Below are positions 35,723 through 48,329 of a stretch of DNA of 64,000 nt, one piece after another. The first letter of the stretch is position 1, and each line of letters begins with the position of its first letter. Source of the DNA: Thuidium tamariscinum (lineage: Eukaryota; Streptophyta; Bryopsida; Hypnales; Thuidiaceae); assembly GCA_947034885.2 (NCBI GenBank), contig OX344758.2, positions 7,814,501 to 7,878,500 of the forward strand, written 5' to 3'. The notes beneath the pieces were generated by a model. The model worked only from the letters and a program-made list of their open reading frames with translations. It did no database searches and had not been told where the DNA came from. The position numbers and the translations under genes were made by a program.

Positions 35723-38700
35723 ATGGAGAGGGTTGCGGCGATGGCGACACTGTCGACGAGTTCGACGACGTCGTCGTTGCTGGCGATCTCGGCCCGAGGG
35801 AAGCAGGCGAATGCGCAGAGCCTTGCTTCTTGCAGAGCGTTGTCCAGCGTGGTCAAGCTCAGGGGAGCGCAAGGGATGCGCGAGGTGAGGCAGAGTGCTG
35901 TGGTCCGAGTTGTATGTAAGCAGGCTGCGGTGTCCACGCCTACGAAAGAGAATGCGGTGGAGAAGGAGGTCTATGATTGCGTCGTGGTGGGAGCCGGAAT
36001 ATCGGGGTTGTGCACCGCACAAGCCTTTGCTACTAGGTACTCGATAATTGTTTGTGGTTACAGCTTCTTCTTTGTATTTTGACGCCCGCGTGCATTTGAG
36101 TGTAGCGTTTGCTTCAGAAAAGATTTAAATCAATTCATGGACCTCCGCAATATCTGAAATCGATCAATGCCTAGCTCAGCTTTGTTATCAACTTTGGAGT
36201 TCCTTACGAGCGGCAAATTTTTGATCGTTATATCAATGATAAGAGGAATGATTCGGGGTTTAGTAGTGCTCAAATTCAAATCTGTAGACATTCGCCGCTG
36301 CAATTTGTTTACATCTTCGAAGTCTACTTGCAACAGACTGTATGAGAACTTTATTTTGTTTATTTATATTTATTTTTTGATCAGCACATGCCATGTTCTT
36401 CATTGGTTGTGGTGACATAAAATTTCTCCTTATCTGCATTCTACGTTTCTCAGAATGGTTAATCAAGTTCGACAATTGAAAATCATAAAATCTCTGCCAT
36501 TTAGGGGTTAAACTATCTTTTTCACTCAGGATTTCTTCGTTTTTAGTACGTTCCGGTGGAGAATGTTGAAAGCTCTGAGTGTTCCTAGGCTAATTATGAA
36601 TAGAATTTTCATTATGAAGGACTGCATTTGAAGGAGATTCTGTTTACTCCATTTGAGGAAGGAGATACCAGAGTATTCATATCAGGATGCACAGCATTAG
36701 CTGGCCCCTTGGAAACTTTCCAGAGTAATTAAATTGCGGTGTGGAGTGAACGTGAAACAAATTGGGATTGTAATTGAGTTGATCGGGGTTCTTTTCAGGC
36801 ATGGAGCTGTCGTAAGCAATGTCTTAGTCACAGAAGCAAGAGATCGAGTTGGAGGCAATATCACAACAGTTCAGGGCGACGGTTATCTGTGGGAGGAGGG
36901 CCCCAACAGCTTTCAACCCAACGACTCAATGTTGGCTGCCGCGGTATATCACCTTTCCCTCTGTCGGCTGATGTAGGAAGTATTTTCACTTTCTGCACGT
37001 TAGGGCGACACGTTACAGCAAGTTGCACGTTACAGCACGCAACTTGCTGTAATAGGCGTATTGAGTTCACTCGGTATTGCTGTTAATGACTCCCTTACAG
37101 AGGAATGGGTATACGGCTCACGCGTGCCAGTACTTAGCCAAATATTCATATGCAGGCTGGACCATGAACATTGGATCGCATTCGCCTGATTGTTAGTTTA
37201 TGCAATTATGAGTATTGCTTTGGAAGTGTGCGCTGCTTACCAGAAATTGCGATTGTTGCAGATAGACAGTGGGTTGAAGGACGAATTGGTCTTGGGGGAT
37301 CCACTATCTCCTCGTTACGTCTTGTGGGGAGGCCGATTGCGACCTGTTCCTGCAGGTAACCGCATTCTTGTCGTGCGCTGTTGATTTGGAAGCGTGACCG
37401 AACGCTCATGCGAATGCCTCTTGTGTTCAGCATTCCCTCGATGGGTTGGTTTTTGAAATTTATAACCAAATTCTTGCAGATATTCAGAGATTCCAAATGC
37501 TTGTGTTTTTGTTAATACTAATTCTTCCGCTTGCAGGTCCGGCTGATCTACCGTTTTTTGATCTTCTCAGTGTTTTTGGAAAGCTTCGGGCTGGTTTTGG
37601 AGCCATAGGATTGAGACCAGCTGCTCCGGTAAGTCGATATCTGGAAGTCTTCAAGCTTGAGTCAGAAACTGCGAATATGCCAGTGAAATATTGCTTGGTT
37701 GCTGTCTCGCCAAGTCTATCCTACGACCATTTAATAATATATAGTATCTGGTGTGTTAGCATATGTCTAGACAGCTGCTTCTGGATATCATCCTGAGCTA
37801 ATTATTTCATTGGTTACTAAACGAACCTTGGGATTTAAGTGTTAGAACTCTATGCCACTCTGAATTCTTTCTGAGAAATGGGGTACTTCAAGTTCCACGA
37901 GGACACTTTTGACGTTTTATTCGGAATAATACGGAGTCAGTTCAAGTCGAAGTATGGACTGAGTTTTTTTGGTTTTATGTAGGGCCGTGAGGAATCAGTG
38001 AAAGAGTTTGTGTCTCGTAACCTTGGTCAGGAGGTTTTTGAGCGACTGATCGAGCCATTCTGTTCTGGTAAGGAAGCATTCGTCGCATGTTCATATTTTC
38101 TTGGGAAATAATTCTCTCTTGAGGAAGTTTTTCAACTTTCTCCTTTTGTTAATATTGAATCCATATTATTTAATACTCCTCCCAAATTAGTGGAGTACGT
38201 AGGCATGATCGGCAGGTGACAACGGACTGCTTTGGATGGACTGCAGGTGTTTATGCGGGAGATCCTTCAAAGCTGAGCATGAAAGCTGCTTTCGGTAAGG
38301 TGTGGAAGCTAGAAGAAATCGGTGGCAGTATCATTGGTGGCACATTTAAGATGATTCAAGAACGAAAAAAGAACCCGCCACCCCCTCGTGACGAGTAAGT
38401 GCAGCCCCTTTTCCCTTTAACGTCCACGTATCAGCTCTTCCATCTAATGAAAATTTATAATGTGTTCTCCATAAAATGGTAGGGGTTATTGATGCTGCTA
38501 TTTGTTTTAGCTTTTTTCTGCTTTACCAGGATTGACCACTCTAATGTCTGTTCGACATGGAGTAATGGGCAGCGTCATTCTCTATTACAGAAGTACACTG
38601 ACATATGGGGGGTGTTAAGAGAAGTTTCGCTTCGCTTACAAACATTTGGTTTGTTATTGTGTTTTGCAGGCGTCTGCCGAAACCAAAGGGACAGACTGTG

Positions 38701-40571
38701 GGCTCATTCAAAAAGGGACTGATTACCCTCCCAAATGCAATCGCCGCACAGTGAGTTCCTTGCTTGTTAACCTTATCTTCAATGTAGCTGGAGGAAGACT
38801 TTAATTTGCTCCACCATTTGGTCACTTCCTGCTCCTTGTGCACATTATGGGCTTTTTTAAAAAGGGTGTCAGGATCGTTCTTTTGATAAGTTGCTTATAA
38901 TTTGAAACTAAGGTGGAGTTCATTTTTGCAGACTAGGTGACAAAGTGAAGCTGAGTTGGAAGCTTACAGCGATTCAGAAGACTGATGCGGGCTACAGCTT
39001 GACGTACGAGACACCTGACGGAACCCAAACTGTGAAAGCGCGATCTCTTGTGCTCACTGTTCCTGCATATATTGCAAAGGAGATTTTGCGCCCTCTATCT
39101 GTAAGTAACTTACCATTTCTCAATGATGGTTGATATCAGGGTGTTAATTTTTTGGATCATTGGATGACAGCGAAAAGCTTGTGCTTCATGATGAATTTTA
39201 GTGTATTTGCAAAGTAATTCTTGGTTCCGATAGCATATGATAGAGCTACACTCTCTGAAACGTGAACCCATCTACCAACGTTTTCTTGGCATGTAGGCAC
39301 AGTGGACCTGAACTGTAAAACCCAATGTAAATTGATCTCATCCCCAGTTAGTATTTCCCCCTTCCCTTTTCCGTGCTTCGTGCAGGGATGGCGATTTTCC
39401 CATTCCTTTTTCGATTGTAGAGGTCTTTTCCGATGTCTAATGTTTTGGGGGTGATCGGCCAGGAAGGGGCAGCTGAGGCGCTTTCTCAGTTTTACTACCC
39501 TCCAGTGTGTGCCGCTACTATCTCTTATCCATTGTCGGCTCTACGTGAAGACCGCCTTACGGATGGAAAGCTATTTGGGTTTGGGCAGCTTCATCCCCGC
39601 AGCCAAGGTGTACAGACTCTAGGTATGCTTGTCGTCATTATCAATACTCTCTACAATTCGTAAACTCTGCCTGACCCTATCACTAGAGCGAGAGCTGATG
39701 GGTTGGATCTGGATAGGTTAGTGACTGATGTTTCACAGTAGCGTCAATTGTAATACATAGGCTTATGTATGCATCGCTTTTGTCGTGATCCACCAGGTAC
39801 CATCTACAGCTCCTCATTGTTCCCTAACCGAGCTCCAGAGGAACGTGTGCTACTCCTGAATTACATTGGTGGTGCTCAGTTCCCACAAATCACCGAGAAG
39901 GTAAAAAATGCTCAACATCGATTCACAATGATAATTTTACCTGTCAGTTGTGACAGATGAGCTTGTCTTGACCATATGCTAGATGCTATTCTAGGACCTT
40001 GACATTCTACCTCGATCTACGGTGCTTGTTTTGGGGTCTAAGTCTTTTTCCTCACCGTAGGTAGAGGCACCTCTTCCCCGGCTCACTTCCAATTTGAGAT
40101 ATATTCTGTAGTGCTCATTATAATATGCTGCACTTGAAATGAATCCCTACATGGTTGATGGTGCTGCTTGTAGGTTTCTTTACTGTATGTTCACGCGATG
40201 CATTAATTTCTCTAACAATTGTGCACTGATCCTTCTTATTAATTCTTTGGTACGTGCAGAGTGAGGAGGAAATTGTGAAGACTGTGGACGAGGACCTTCG
40301 AAAAATGCTCTTGAAAGCCGATGCTCCGGCTCCTCAAACACACGGAGTGCGAACATGGCCCAAGGCCATTCCTCAATTTACTATTGGTCATCTTGATCAC
40401 TTGGACAATGCCAAGGAAGCTCTCCGAATTGCAAATTGTGACGGCCTATTTCTGGGTGGCAACTATGTTGTAGGGGTTGCTCTGGGCCGATGTGTTGAAG
40501 GTGCATATGAAAGCGCACAGGCTATTTCACAATACGTAAGCCAGTTGCCTGCAAAGACGGGCTCGGCTTGA
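35723..40571 (+). CDS. PPOX: Protoporphyrinogen oxidase, chloroplast type
   Basis: FAD-dependent oxidase converting protoporphyrinogen IX to protoporphyrin IX, the last step shared by heme and chlorophyll synthesis (EC 1.3.3.4). 11 exons sum to 1704 nt, 567 residues: 35723-36036, 36799-36943, 37262-37355, 37537-37628, 37983-38067, 38247-38394, 38670-38750, 38932-39100, 39463-39622, 39797-39900, 40260-40571. Residues 1 to ~65 are Ser/Ala/Arg-rich, a likely plastid transit peptide. The FAD-binding [10 protein letters not shown] motif (GxGxxG at 90-95) follows, then EARDRVGGN and EEGPNSFQP. The C-terminal FAD segment [18 protein letters not shown] is intact, and the length matches plant PPOX1. 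Translation may start at 35723 or at a second in-frame ATG, 35741. For exon 9, the acceptor before 39463 restores family spacing better than one before 39421. Confidence 0.95.
37013..37052. repeat. Short perfect hairpin in PPOX intron 2
   Basis: TTACAGCAAGTTGC and its exact inverted partner GCAACTTGCTGTAA, separated by 12 bases that repeat part of the arm (ACGTTACAGCA). It may be a local inversion-duplication. Confidence 0.7.
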
Positions 40572-41671
40572 GTGATTGCAGCATACTGTAAGTTAGCATC
40601 TAGGAACAATTTTTCAATGTTGTGCAGAGTATCGTTTATGTCAGTTCTTCAACTTCTTGAGCACTGTTGCCTTCATGCATTCCTTATTACATATGCAATT
40701 AGTCCCATTAGGGTATCATTTCAGCGACCATTGAAGCTGCCAGTCTTTGTTGTCTGCTGCTTTGTCAATTTTTATGTATCGCTGGCAAATGTTCTGGGAG
40801 ACCGACGGTTAGTTCACTGTTGCCGATGCGCCTTTGGAAAATAACGGGTTGGAATGTGAAAGTGGAAGATCCAAAACCAAATAAAAAATTGTTGGGACTG
40901 GCAACCAATTGTTGGGACTGGTCAATATGTAGCCATTGCAATTTTGACATGTCTTTGAAAAATGAGGATTGTAGCCTTTGCAATTTTGAAGTTGAATGAA
41001 AGTGGCTAGTGAGAAGTTGATACAAGAAGAAATGAACCAAGAAACTATATCATATACTAGATTTATAAATATGTTGCATTTATGACAAGAAAAATGCTCA
41101 TCTTCTATTTATTAATGATATTGTTTACAATGGTGGATGAACAATGCTAACATTGTTTCATTCACTTTGGACCTGATTGTTTTGCTCTCCAATTTTTATT
41201 GGAGTTACAAACTCTATCCAACATTTTCAGGGGCATAGTTTTAGTTTGGATCATTTATGTTTTCTTCTAGCACTTGTTGACACTCGTGTTCAACAGGAGT
41301 GCAATGATAAAAGAGCTCCTATCAATGGTTTGAAAAACTAAAAATTGAAATCACAATATATTGCTACATGTTGCACATATTTACAAAACTTATGTGTTGG
41401 AAGTATTTGGAGTTTTTATTTTGGAGATGTTGATCTTGGCACTATCGGAAAGCTTTCAGTAAGGAGGGTGGGGGATTGTTGTGGCAACAGCACAGGGCAC
41501 ACTTGTTCTTATTGGGGATATAAACTCTATTAATCCAACATTTGCAGGGGCCGTAGTTTTAGTTTGGGTCATTTATGACTTGTTTCCTTCTCGCACTCTT
41601 TCGATTGTTTGGAAAACTATCAATTGCAATTGCAATGTATTGTGACATGTTGCATGTATTTGCCAAACTTA
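40572..41671. other. PPOX 3' region and AT-rich repeats
   Basis: The first part is likely the PPOX 3' UTR. Two diverged copies of a segment of about 180 bp lie in tandem at about 41190-41395 and 41500-41670. Both contain CATAGTTTTAGTTTGG-like or CGTAGTTTTAGTTTGG-like landmarks and an ATTGCNACATGTTGCA-like end. No coding region is recognised. Confidence 0.5.
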
Positions 41672-42610
41672 GACCATCCCCACTATAGCTCAGAATTTGG
41701 CTCAAACTGGGTATTTGGCCGGGTCAACCAACTATCTGTACCCCACCCCACGCAAAATAAGACTCAAAATATGGCCGGGCGTGGCCAAATTTACTGGGCA
41801 GATGGAAAAATACTAAGTTTTACCCAGGGGCCGAAAGGGAATTTAACTGCACTTTTGACCCCAAAATCAAGGTACAAACCCTGCTGACCTTCCAATTCCA
41901 ATTTTTTTTTTTTAAATGAAATGCTTGCAAGCAATTTCATATACAAAAATGAAACAATTCTTATCTCAAAAAAAGATGAGATCATAGTCTCTTTTATCCC
42001 ACATGGATTAGAAGTATTTCCTCCTCCCCAAGAGGATGTAGGGAGTTCCACTTCTCATGAAAATTCATGCCTCCCTACATTCACAATGAAGTGTGTAGGA
42101 AGAAGAGAGTTTGCAATGGAGCAAGGCTCCTTATATCCCCCATGGGGTGGAGGGAGGTTCTCCAACCCATGTGGGATATATGAATTCCAACAAGTTGAAA
42201 CTAAAATTTTGAATTTTGAAAATCCAACAAAAATTGGATTTTCAAAATTCAAAATCCAAATTTTTAGTTCCAACTTGTTGGAATTCATATATCCCACATG
42301 GGTTGGAGCACCTCCCTCCACCCTATGGGGATATAAGGAGCCTTGCTCCATTGCAAACTCAAAATATTTTGAGATCTCCTCAAACAAGGAAAATGAGACC
42401 TCAAAGGAAAAAAAGTCAACGTTTCTGGATTTTAATTCAAGGCAAAGTAACTGAAAAATTGGATTAAAAAAATTGAAAATGTCATTTAGAGGGTTGCTTG
42501 CACTGTTCAGCAGTGGGGCTCTCCAACTCTGGCCGGGGTGAATCATAATCATCTGCCCTGCAAAGGGGCTGATTTTGAGTCAAATTCTGACCCATGCGGT
42601 GGGGATGCTC
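41672..42610. mobile_element. PIF/Harbinger-like element
   Basis: 939 bp. The left end reads GACCATCCCCACTATAGCTC and the right end, inverted, GAGCATCCCCACCGCATGGG, followed on both sides by CAGAATTTGRCTCAAA. It is flanked by TTA (41669-41671 and 42611-42613). GRGCATCYCCA-type ends with a TTA duplication fit PIF/Harbinger. No transposase remains; the middle is taken up by a large palindrome. It sits about 90 bp beyond the 3' end of the receptor kinase coding region. Confidence 0.8.
42107..42360. repeat. Palindrome of about 254 bp
   Basis: Two arms of about 124 bp, starting GAGTTTGCAATGGAGCAAGG and mirrored at the other end, meet at GAAAATCCAA-caaaaa-TTGGATTTTC. Mismatches are few. It lies inside the PIF/Harbinger-like element, so it is either an internal foldback of that element or a nested insertion. 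Confidence 0.85.
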
Positions 42611-42699
42611 TTACGTATCACAAGAACCTGAACTTCTTATATCGGAGATGCTTCCAATTGTGGAGAAGATGCCGCCTCCCTGCTTGTAGTAGCTGCCCC

Positions 42700-45600
42700 C
42701 TAAGCAACTTTGATTTGAATACTACCACTCTTTTTCAAGTTTCTGATCGTCGGAGATCCTTGGGAACTGGAGGGCAGCCATTTAGATTTGAGCACATCCT
42801 GGTCTGCGCTGGCGGATCGCAGCCCAAGCAGCGACATCTCCATACTACTCGAAGCATCAAAATCGATGGATCCCAGGGAGCTTTCGGATTGTGGTCCCAA
42901 GCTCATGACCTCGTTGCTCAATTCGCCCTGCAGCATGGAAACGGCGTGCGCCATATCTGGGCGTCTGTCCTCACGGTATTGCAAGCATAACAGAGCTGTG
43001 TTAAGTACCCGTTGCACTTCAAGGATCTCGTTACTGCGCAATTCCATCTTGGGATCCACGATATCCATTATGCTCCCTTTCGAGTGTCGCTCCTGGGCCT
43101 GTTGAGGATTGGAAAAAAGCAGGAAGAATGATGCAATTCACCATACAGAAGTCATTAGTTCGAGACGACAGTGGATTTCAACCCTAAAGGAACGGGGTTG
43201 AATTTGCTTCTGACTGAATCACAATAATCGACAACATTCAGCATAAAAATTACATGTTAAGCAGTGATCTCAGTTCAATTTAAGGAGCATAACATCTGCT
43301 AGAAGTATCCATTTCAATGCAGCAGATTGAATTCAACAACCTCGAAACCAAACTGGACAGAAAATTAAAGCGATCATGAGGTGTTTACCCATGCGGTGAG
43401 AACTGCTTGTTCAGGTGGAGCCGTGTTGTCCAGACATGTTCGACCACTGACAATCTCGAGACACACAACCCCAAAACTGTAGACATCGGCTTTTTCGCTC
43501 AGCTGTCCGACAGTAGCGTACTCCGGAGCCAGGTAACCTCTGCAAGTCAATCACACCGACCAGTAATATCTGAAGTCAACAATCTCATCATTCTCACATT
43601 GCTGGTTACAACGGGTAAGCTACATACAGATTGGAGAGAGGCGTTTGTGCTGAAGAGGAAATTACTTGGTGCCCGCGACATGGAGAGTCATGATGTGCGA
43701 GGCCTCTTCTGGAAATAGAAGCGCCAATCCGAAGTCTGCAATCTTCGGTTCTAAGTTGCTGTCCAGTAGGATGTTGGCCGGCTTGATGTCCCTATGAATG
43801 ATTTTCGGTTGAGCCAAAGCATGCAAGTAGTGGAGGCCGTGAGCAATGCCCAAGCAGATACGCATTCGTTTCGGCCAACTCAAAGTCTGATCGCTTTTGC
43901 CTTCTACATCATTCCATTCATGATATTTAGCATCATGTATTTACGCTTGAGAGTCGATTGCCGTTATGCAAAATTGCTAAAAACAATCTCAATCCAAAAG
44001 CTCTTCATGGACAATTCGTGGTTTCCGTGAATCATAATTATCCACTTACCCAAAAGAAACCACTGTAGATCGTGATTATCAACGTACTCGTAAACCAGCA
44101 ATCGTTGTTTCTCCCGAATACAACAGCCCCTCAGCTTCACCAAGTTTCGATGCTTCATCCCACTAATCAGGACAACTTCATTCAGGAACTCGTCCAGTCC
44201 TTGTTGAGAATTGATGTGGAGCTGTTTCACAGCGACAACATTTTTGCTGGGCAATACACCCTGCAGGAGAAAGCTGTCCATGTCATTCGAAGGCATTTAC
44301 TATTTAAACAATGGCCTTAGCAGCCATACCACTTTTAAACGGTAATCCATCCGGAAGACTAGAACGACAATCCATCAAGCTTCTACTGCTGTTTCATTAA
44401 TCGAAGACTACGACTGTTTTGGCACCAGAAATTTGTGACCACCATTTGGAGATACTGTGATATATAGCCAATCCCTAAACGAGACGATGTATACTAAATA
44501 TTGCTAATTGAGAAAGAGCCATCAATTGGTAGCGTGCCTTGAAGACGGCACCGTATGCCCCTTCTCCCAACTTCATGTCGGGATGGAAGTCACGAGTAGC
44601 GCTCCGAAGCTCATTGTATGTGAATAAAGTGGGCTTCACATCGTGCTCCTCAAACTCTGCCAATACAAACAGAATGAAACCATGACAATGACAGATTTTT
44701 CAGAGCTTCCATCGCCAGGCTACCAAGTAAGTCACGCATAGTATAGTGAAAAGAGCTATGACTCTCTGCTAATGCTGGTATGCACGTGAACTCAACCCTC
44801 CCATGGAATCTGCCGGGGACGTTACATGCTTACTTTGGTGAACAAGCCGCAAAAGCTTTTTCTGCCGTCTCTTGCTCCTGCGGAATATGAAAGCAGCCAC
44901 GAGGATGACCGCAAGAGAAGAGGACGCACTCGAAGACAGTGATAATTGCACCACTACGGCAGTACTGTGCGTGTCTGCAGTCGTTGCAACGGAGGACAGA
45001 TATCATCAGATAAGCTAAGGTTTTAGGGCTTAGGGTTTAGGGTTTAGGGTTCGCGAGAGTCATATACACGACTGCATTTGCACACATTTCCAAGCTTCAT
45101 GTTTCAATCTTGCACTGTCGTCTACTTAGTAGTAGATCGATGTTGACTGACGCATACCTGGAAGAGGACAGGCTTGGAGACAAAAACACTGTACTCCTTG
45201 GAACTGTTTAGAGTTGCAAAACGGATTGCCCGCCAACCTGCAAAGGTTGCGCCATCATTAGGATGTCACAGGTTTGCTTGGCGATACACATATCACACAC
45301 TTCAACGTGAGGTTCAAATATTCTACGAACACTCTGTATCCGACTGACTTGAAGCCCAGTTCTTGTAAACTCGTCGCTTAGATCTCCCTTCACAAAAACG
45401 ATGATTTTAATTCACCCACGAAGCAAGATCACTACTTCGCCAAGGTCTCAGATTATCCAACGGAAGCTCACCTCACTTTAAAATCTGGAAAATCCAAATA
45501 GTTCTGATAGAAGCCCTCGGAGTATCGCACGTCTGCAATATTGTTGTTCGTAAGGCTGATAAGTCTTAGTGATGTATTGAGCCACTTGATCACGTCCATA

Positions 45601-47808
45601 TCGAGAGTTTCATTGAAGTTGTTCCTGTCAAGATAGCTGCAAACGTTGTGCACAAACACTATGAGAAATCATCACAACTGTATCGTGTAACTCACTGGTC
45701 ATTGTGCTCAGAAGAGGCCCTTTTATGAAATAGCATGCATTGTATATAGAATGCATGAATTTGGGGGAAGTGAGGATTTACATTTCCTGTAATCCAGAGC
45801 CAGACGCATTCAGCAAAGACATCAGTTCGTGCGTAGCGGGACCGCCAAAGTCATTGCGCGACAGGTCCAACACTTGGAAACCCCTTGACGTAAACTTCTC
45901 AGTGTTAGCTGGTCCAAATAATGAAAAACGGTTCCTACTCACGTTCCTGCAAATGAAACTACGTCGTGAGTACAAGCTAGGTTATTGCAAAAATTAAGAT
46001 CGTGAAGTCGGGACGCTCTGAGAGATGACCAATTTTCCGGACTGAACTGGCCGATTATTACGCTGTAGAATTCAGCAGAATCGTATGAAACTCACAAGAA
46101 TTTCAACGATGAGTTGTCTCGAGCGAACTCATATATAGGAATTCTTCCTGTGATTCTGTTGTTTGACAAGTCCCTACACATTACCACTTAGAAAGATACA
46201 TTAAAGCCACTTGCAGCATATAACATCCTCGATACAAGTCTGCATTCTTGAGAGTATTTTGAAAGACAACTTGTCAAGACCACTTACAACTTTACTAGAT
46301 AGTTCAAATCCCGAAACCATCGCCATTCAACTGTATCGATGACGTCTTCAAGTTGGTTGCCAGCAAGAGATAGAGTGCGCAGTGATTGTAAAAAGCTTGG
46401 GTGTGGAACCTTCCCCGTGAGCTTATTGTCGCTCAAATCCCTGAGGAAAGTGACACGACAGAAGATACAAATCGCTTACTTTACTTCCAAAGCAACCTGC
46501 AACGAACCCTATCATGAAGACAGCGAAAGAAGAGAGCAGGAGGATGACGCATGTTCACCCCAGCAATTGAGTCGCCATCGTGATGCTGTCCAAGCTTACA
46601 GAATCTGCAGGCGCGTGAAAAGATAAAGCCCTTCGAAAATGTCTCCACTAAACGCATTGCCGTGTAGATCCCTAACAGGCGATGGTATGTAGATCTGTTT
46701 AATATCACGCAAAAGTAGTAGACGATGCTACAATTGCATGAGCATGATGCATTTTTCACTCTTCGGAAGTAAAAACGTCAATCAATTGATGCAGGAGAAT
46801 GTGCATGATTACTAAGAGACTGGTAGGATATGGTCGTATGGCTCACAATGTGCTCAAAGAATAGTTCAAGTTACCAAGCTCTTTTGGAATGTTACCATTT
46901 AGTCCTCGATTTCCTGTCAAGACTCTGCACAGCACAAACAAAAATCAATTGATCTAAGGAATCAACCTGAGTGATCAAATCATGTAGAATATTACTCTTG
47001 AACTTTAACAACAATTTTTCTTAAGAATTTCTTAAATAGGTATTTACTTTTGAGCTCACACTTTAGCGTACTACAGAGTCATCATGCAGGGTCCCTGAAC
47101 TCACAACGATACAAGAGTTGACAGGTTTCCTATGTCCGCTGGTAATTGGCCGCGTATGTCGTCGTCGCTGAAGGTCCTGCTCTCGAACAGGGCAATACAC
47201 AATACATCAATAAGGAAACATGAGCAAAGAGTGATCAATTTCTCAAGAGAAATTTGTGAAAACCATCTTCTAATCGACTGGGCAAGATGCATTTGGCATC
47301 ATGAGAAAGCGGAAAGGAATGGCTTATAATTACAGGCCAACTACTACGACGTCGAAGGTTGAAACCGCCGCCGAAGCATTTAGGTCCGAGCTGGAAATTC
47401 TAGCGCAATCCACCCCTCGCCAGTTGGAGTTGTTGTAAAAGCATGGAATCGGGTCCGTGCTCCAATGTTCCAGAGTCCTCTCCTTGTCTGGAGTTTCTGA
47501 CCAGTTTGAGCGAAGGCTTCGCATCGCATCCACTACCACAATACAGTGGATTCAAGCAAATAATTAATTACACCAGATATATCTGCAGTCTAACGCAACA
47601 CTAAGTGGAAGCTGCACTGCTCATCAAGTGATCATAATTGATCTCGAAAACAGGCATGTTAAGAGAGATATCAGCATAACATACTTTGCACGTCTGGAAT
47701 CCGGTACCCAAAATAAGTGTAGCTGCTCGCGGGGCGATATAAGGGTAGCACCATCAACACCACCACGAGGAACTTTACAAAACCTAACCACCCCTTCATC
47801 ATATTCAT
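42700..47808 (-). CDS. LRR receptor-like serine/threonine kinase
   Basis: Plasma-membrane receptor kinase; ligand unknown. 17 exons on the minus strand sum to 2529 nt, 842 residues: 47808-47685, 47532-47334, 47176-47105, 46924-46847, 46671-46600, 46440-46288, 46173-46096, 45946-45782, 45636-45477, 45387-45299, 45237-45158, 44974-44834, 44656-44538, 44260-44050, 43903-43666, 43539-43389, 43098-42700. A signal peptide ([20 protein letters not shown]) precedes an LRR N-terminal cap with WRGVDC. Several LRRs on 72- or 78-nt exons follow, then a Cys-rich NPFC...CFC...CPLP region and a transmembrane segment near ~450. In the kinase: GEGAYG (501-506), VAVK Lys522, HRD (617-619) and DFG (637-639). 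All catalytic residues are present and it is an RD kinase. The intron after exon 13 appears to use a GC donor. The exon 10-11 border is uncertain. Confidence 0.92.
45021..45051 (-). repeat. Interstitial telomere-like repeat in receptor kinase intron
   Basis: A run of TTTAGGG-type units (reading CCCTAAA in the sense of the gene) lies in the intron between exons 11 and 12, similar to the one in the ATPase gene. Confidence 0.75.
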
Positions 47809-48329
47809 CGTCAGCGTTGGTGACGAAGGCGACCAAAAGTTCTGGCTCAAGACAGTGCCGGAAAACCAAGAGTACGTGTTGGTGAGCTCGATCGGCAAGA
47901 GGCCAGCAGTCGAACTTGGCTACTCTAATCTCTGCACTCTTGACCAACAACAGCAGACCCTCTCGGCCTTCAGTCCTTTCTCCAGTCTTGCAATTCATCT
48001 GTCTGTAATGTAAGCTTAAATTGCTGCAGAGTGCAATTGTACAGATCGCGTCAGCCTGTTCATCAAGCCAAATTAAGCCCGAACACGTGCGTGCATGCCA
48101 GAAATTCCAGGCAGACGCCAGGGCGAATTGCCCCCCTCATTGCCCCATCCAGTGAGCCAGGCACTTCTCCCCGACCTCCTCTCCTCTCCTTATGCCTCCT
48201 GCGCCCGCCCCTCCTTGCAACTTCCCTCCTCTCCTTACCTTCTCGAAGCTCATCATTCAGGCTTCTCCTTCGGCGTTCTTCCCTCCTGCACGGGAAGCTT
48301 TGAATCATGCCATTTGGATTAATGAGATG
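47809..48329. other. Upstream region of the receptor kinase gene
   Basis: The likely promoter and leader of the minus-strand receptor kinase. It includes a CT-rich run at about 48168-48290, which reads GA-rich in the sense of the gene and is a common feature of plant core promoters and leaders. No other gene is recognised. Confidence 0.5.

Noticed and set aside
39421..39462. Longer version of PPOX exon 9
   Set aside because: In frame and possible, but it inserts 14 residues where family members have none. The acceptor before 39463 keeps the normal spacing.
41921..42552. Long open frames on both strands (177 and 165 codons)
   Set aside because: Both cross the 254-bp palindrome and contain mirrored sequence on each strand, a by-product of the inverted repeat.
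47809..47898. Upstream in-frame ATG extending the receptor kinase by 30 residues
   Set aside because: Starting at 47808 gives a conventional signal peptide. The extension would bury the hydrophobic segment more than 35 residues in.
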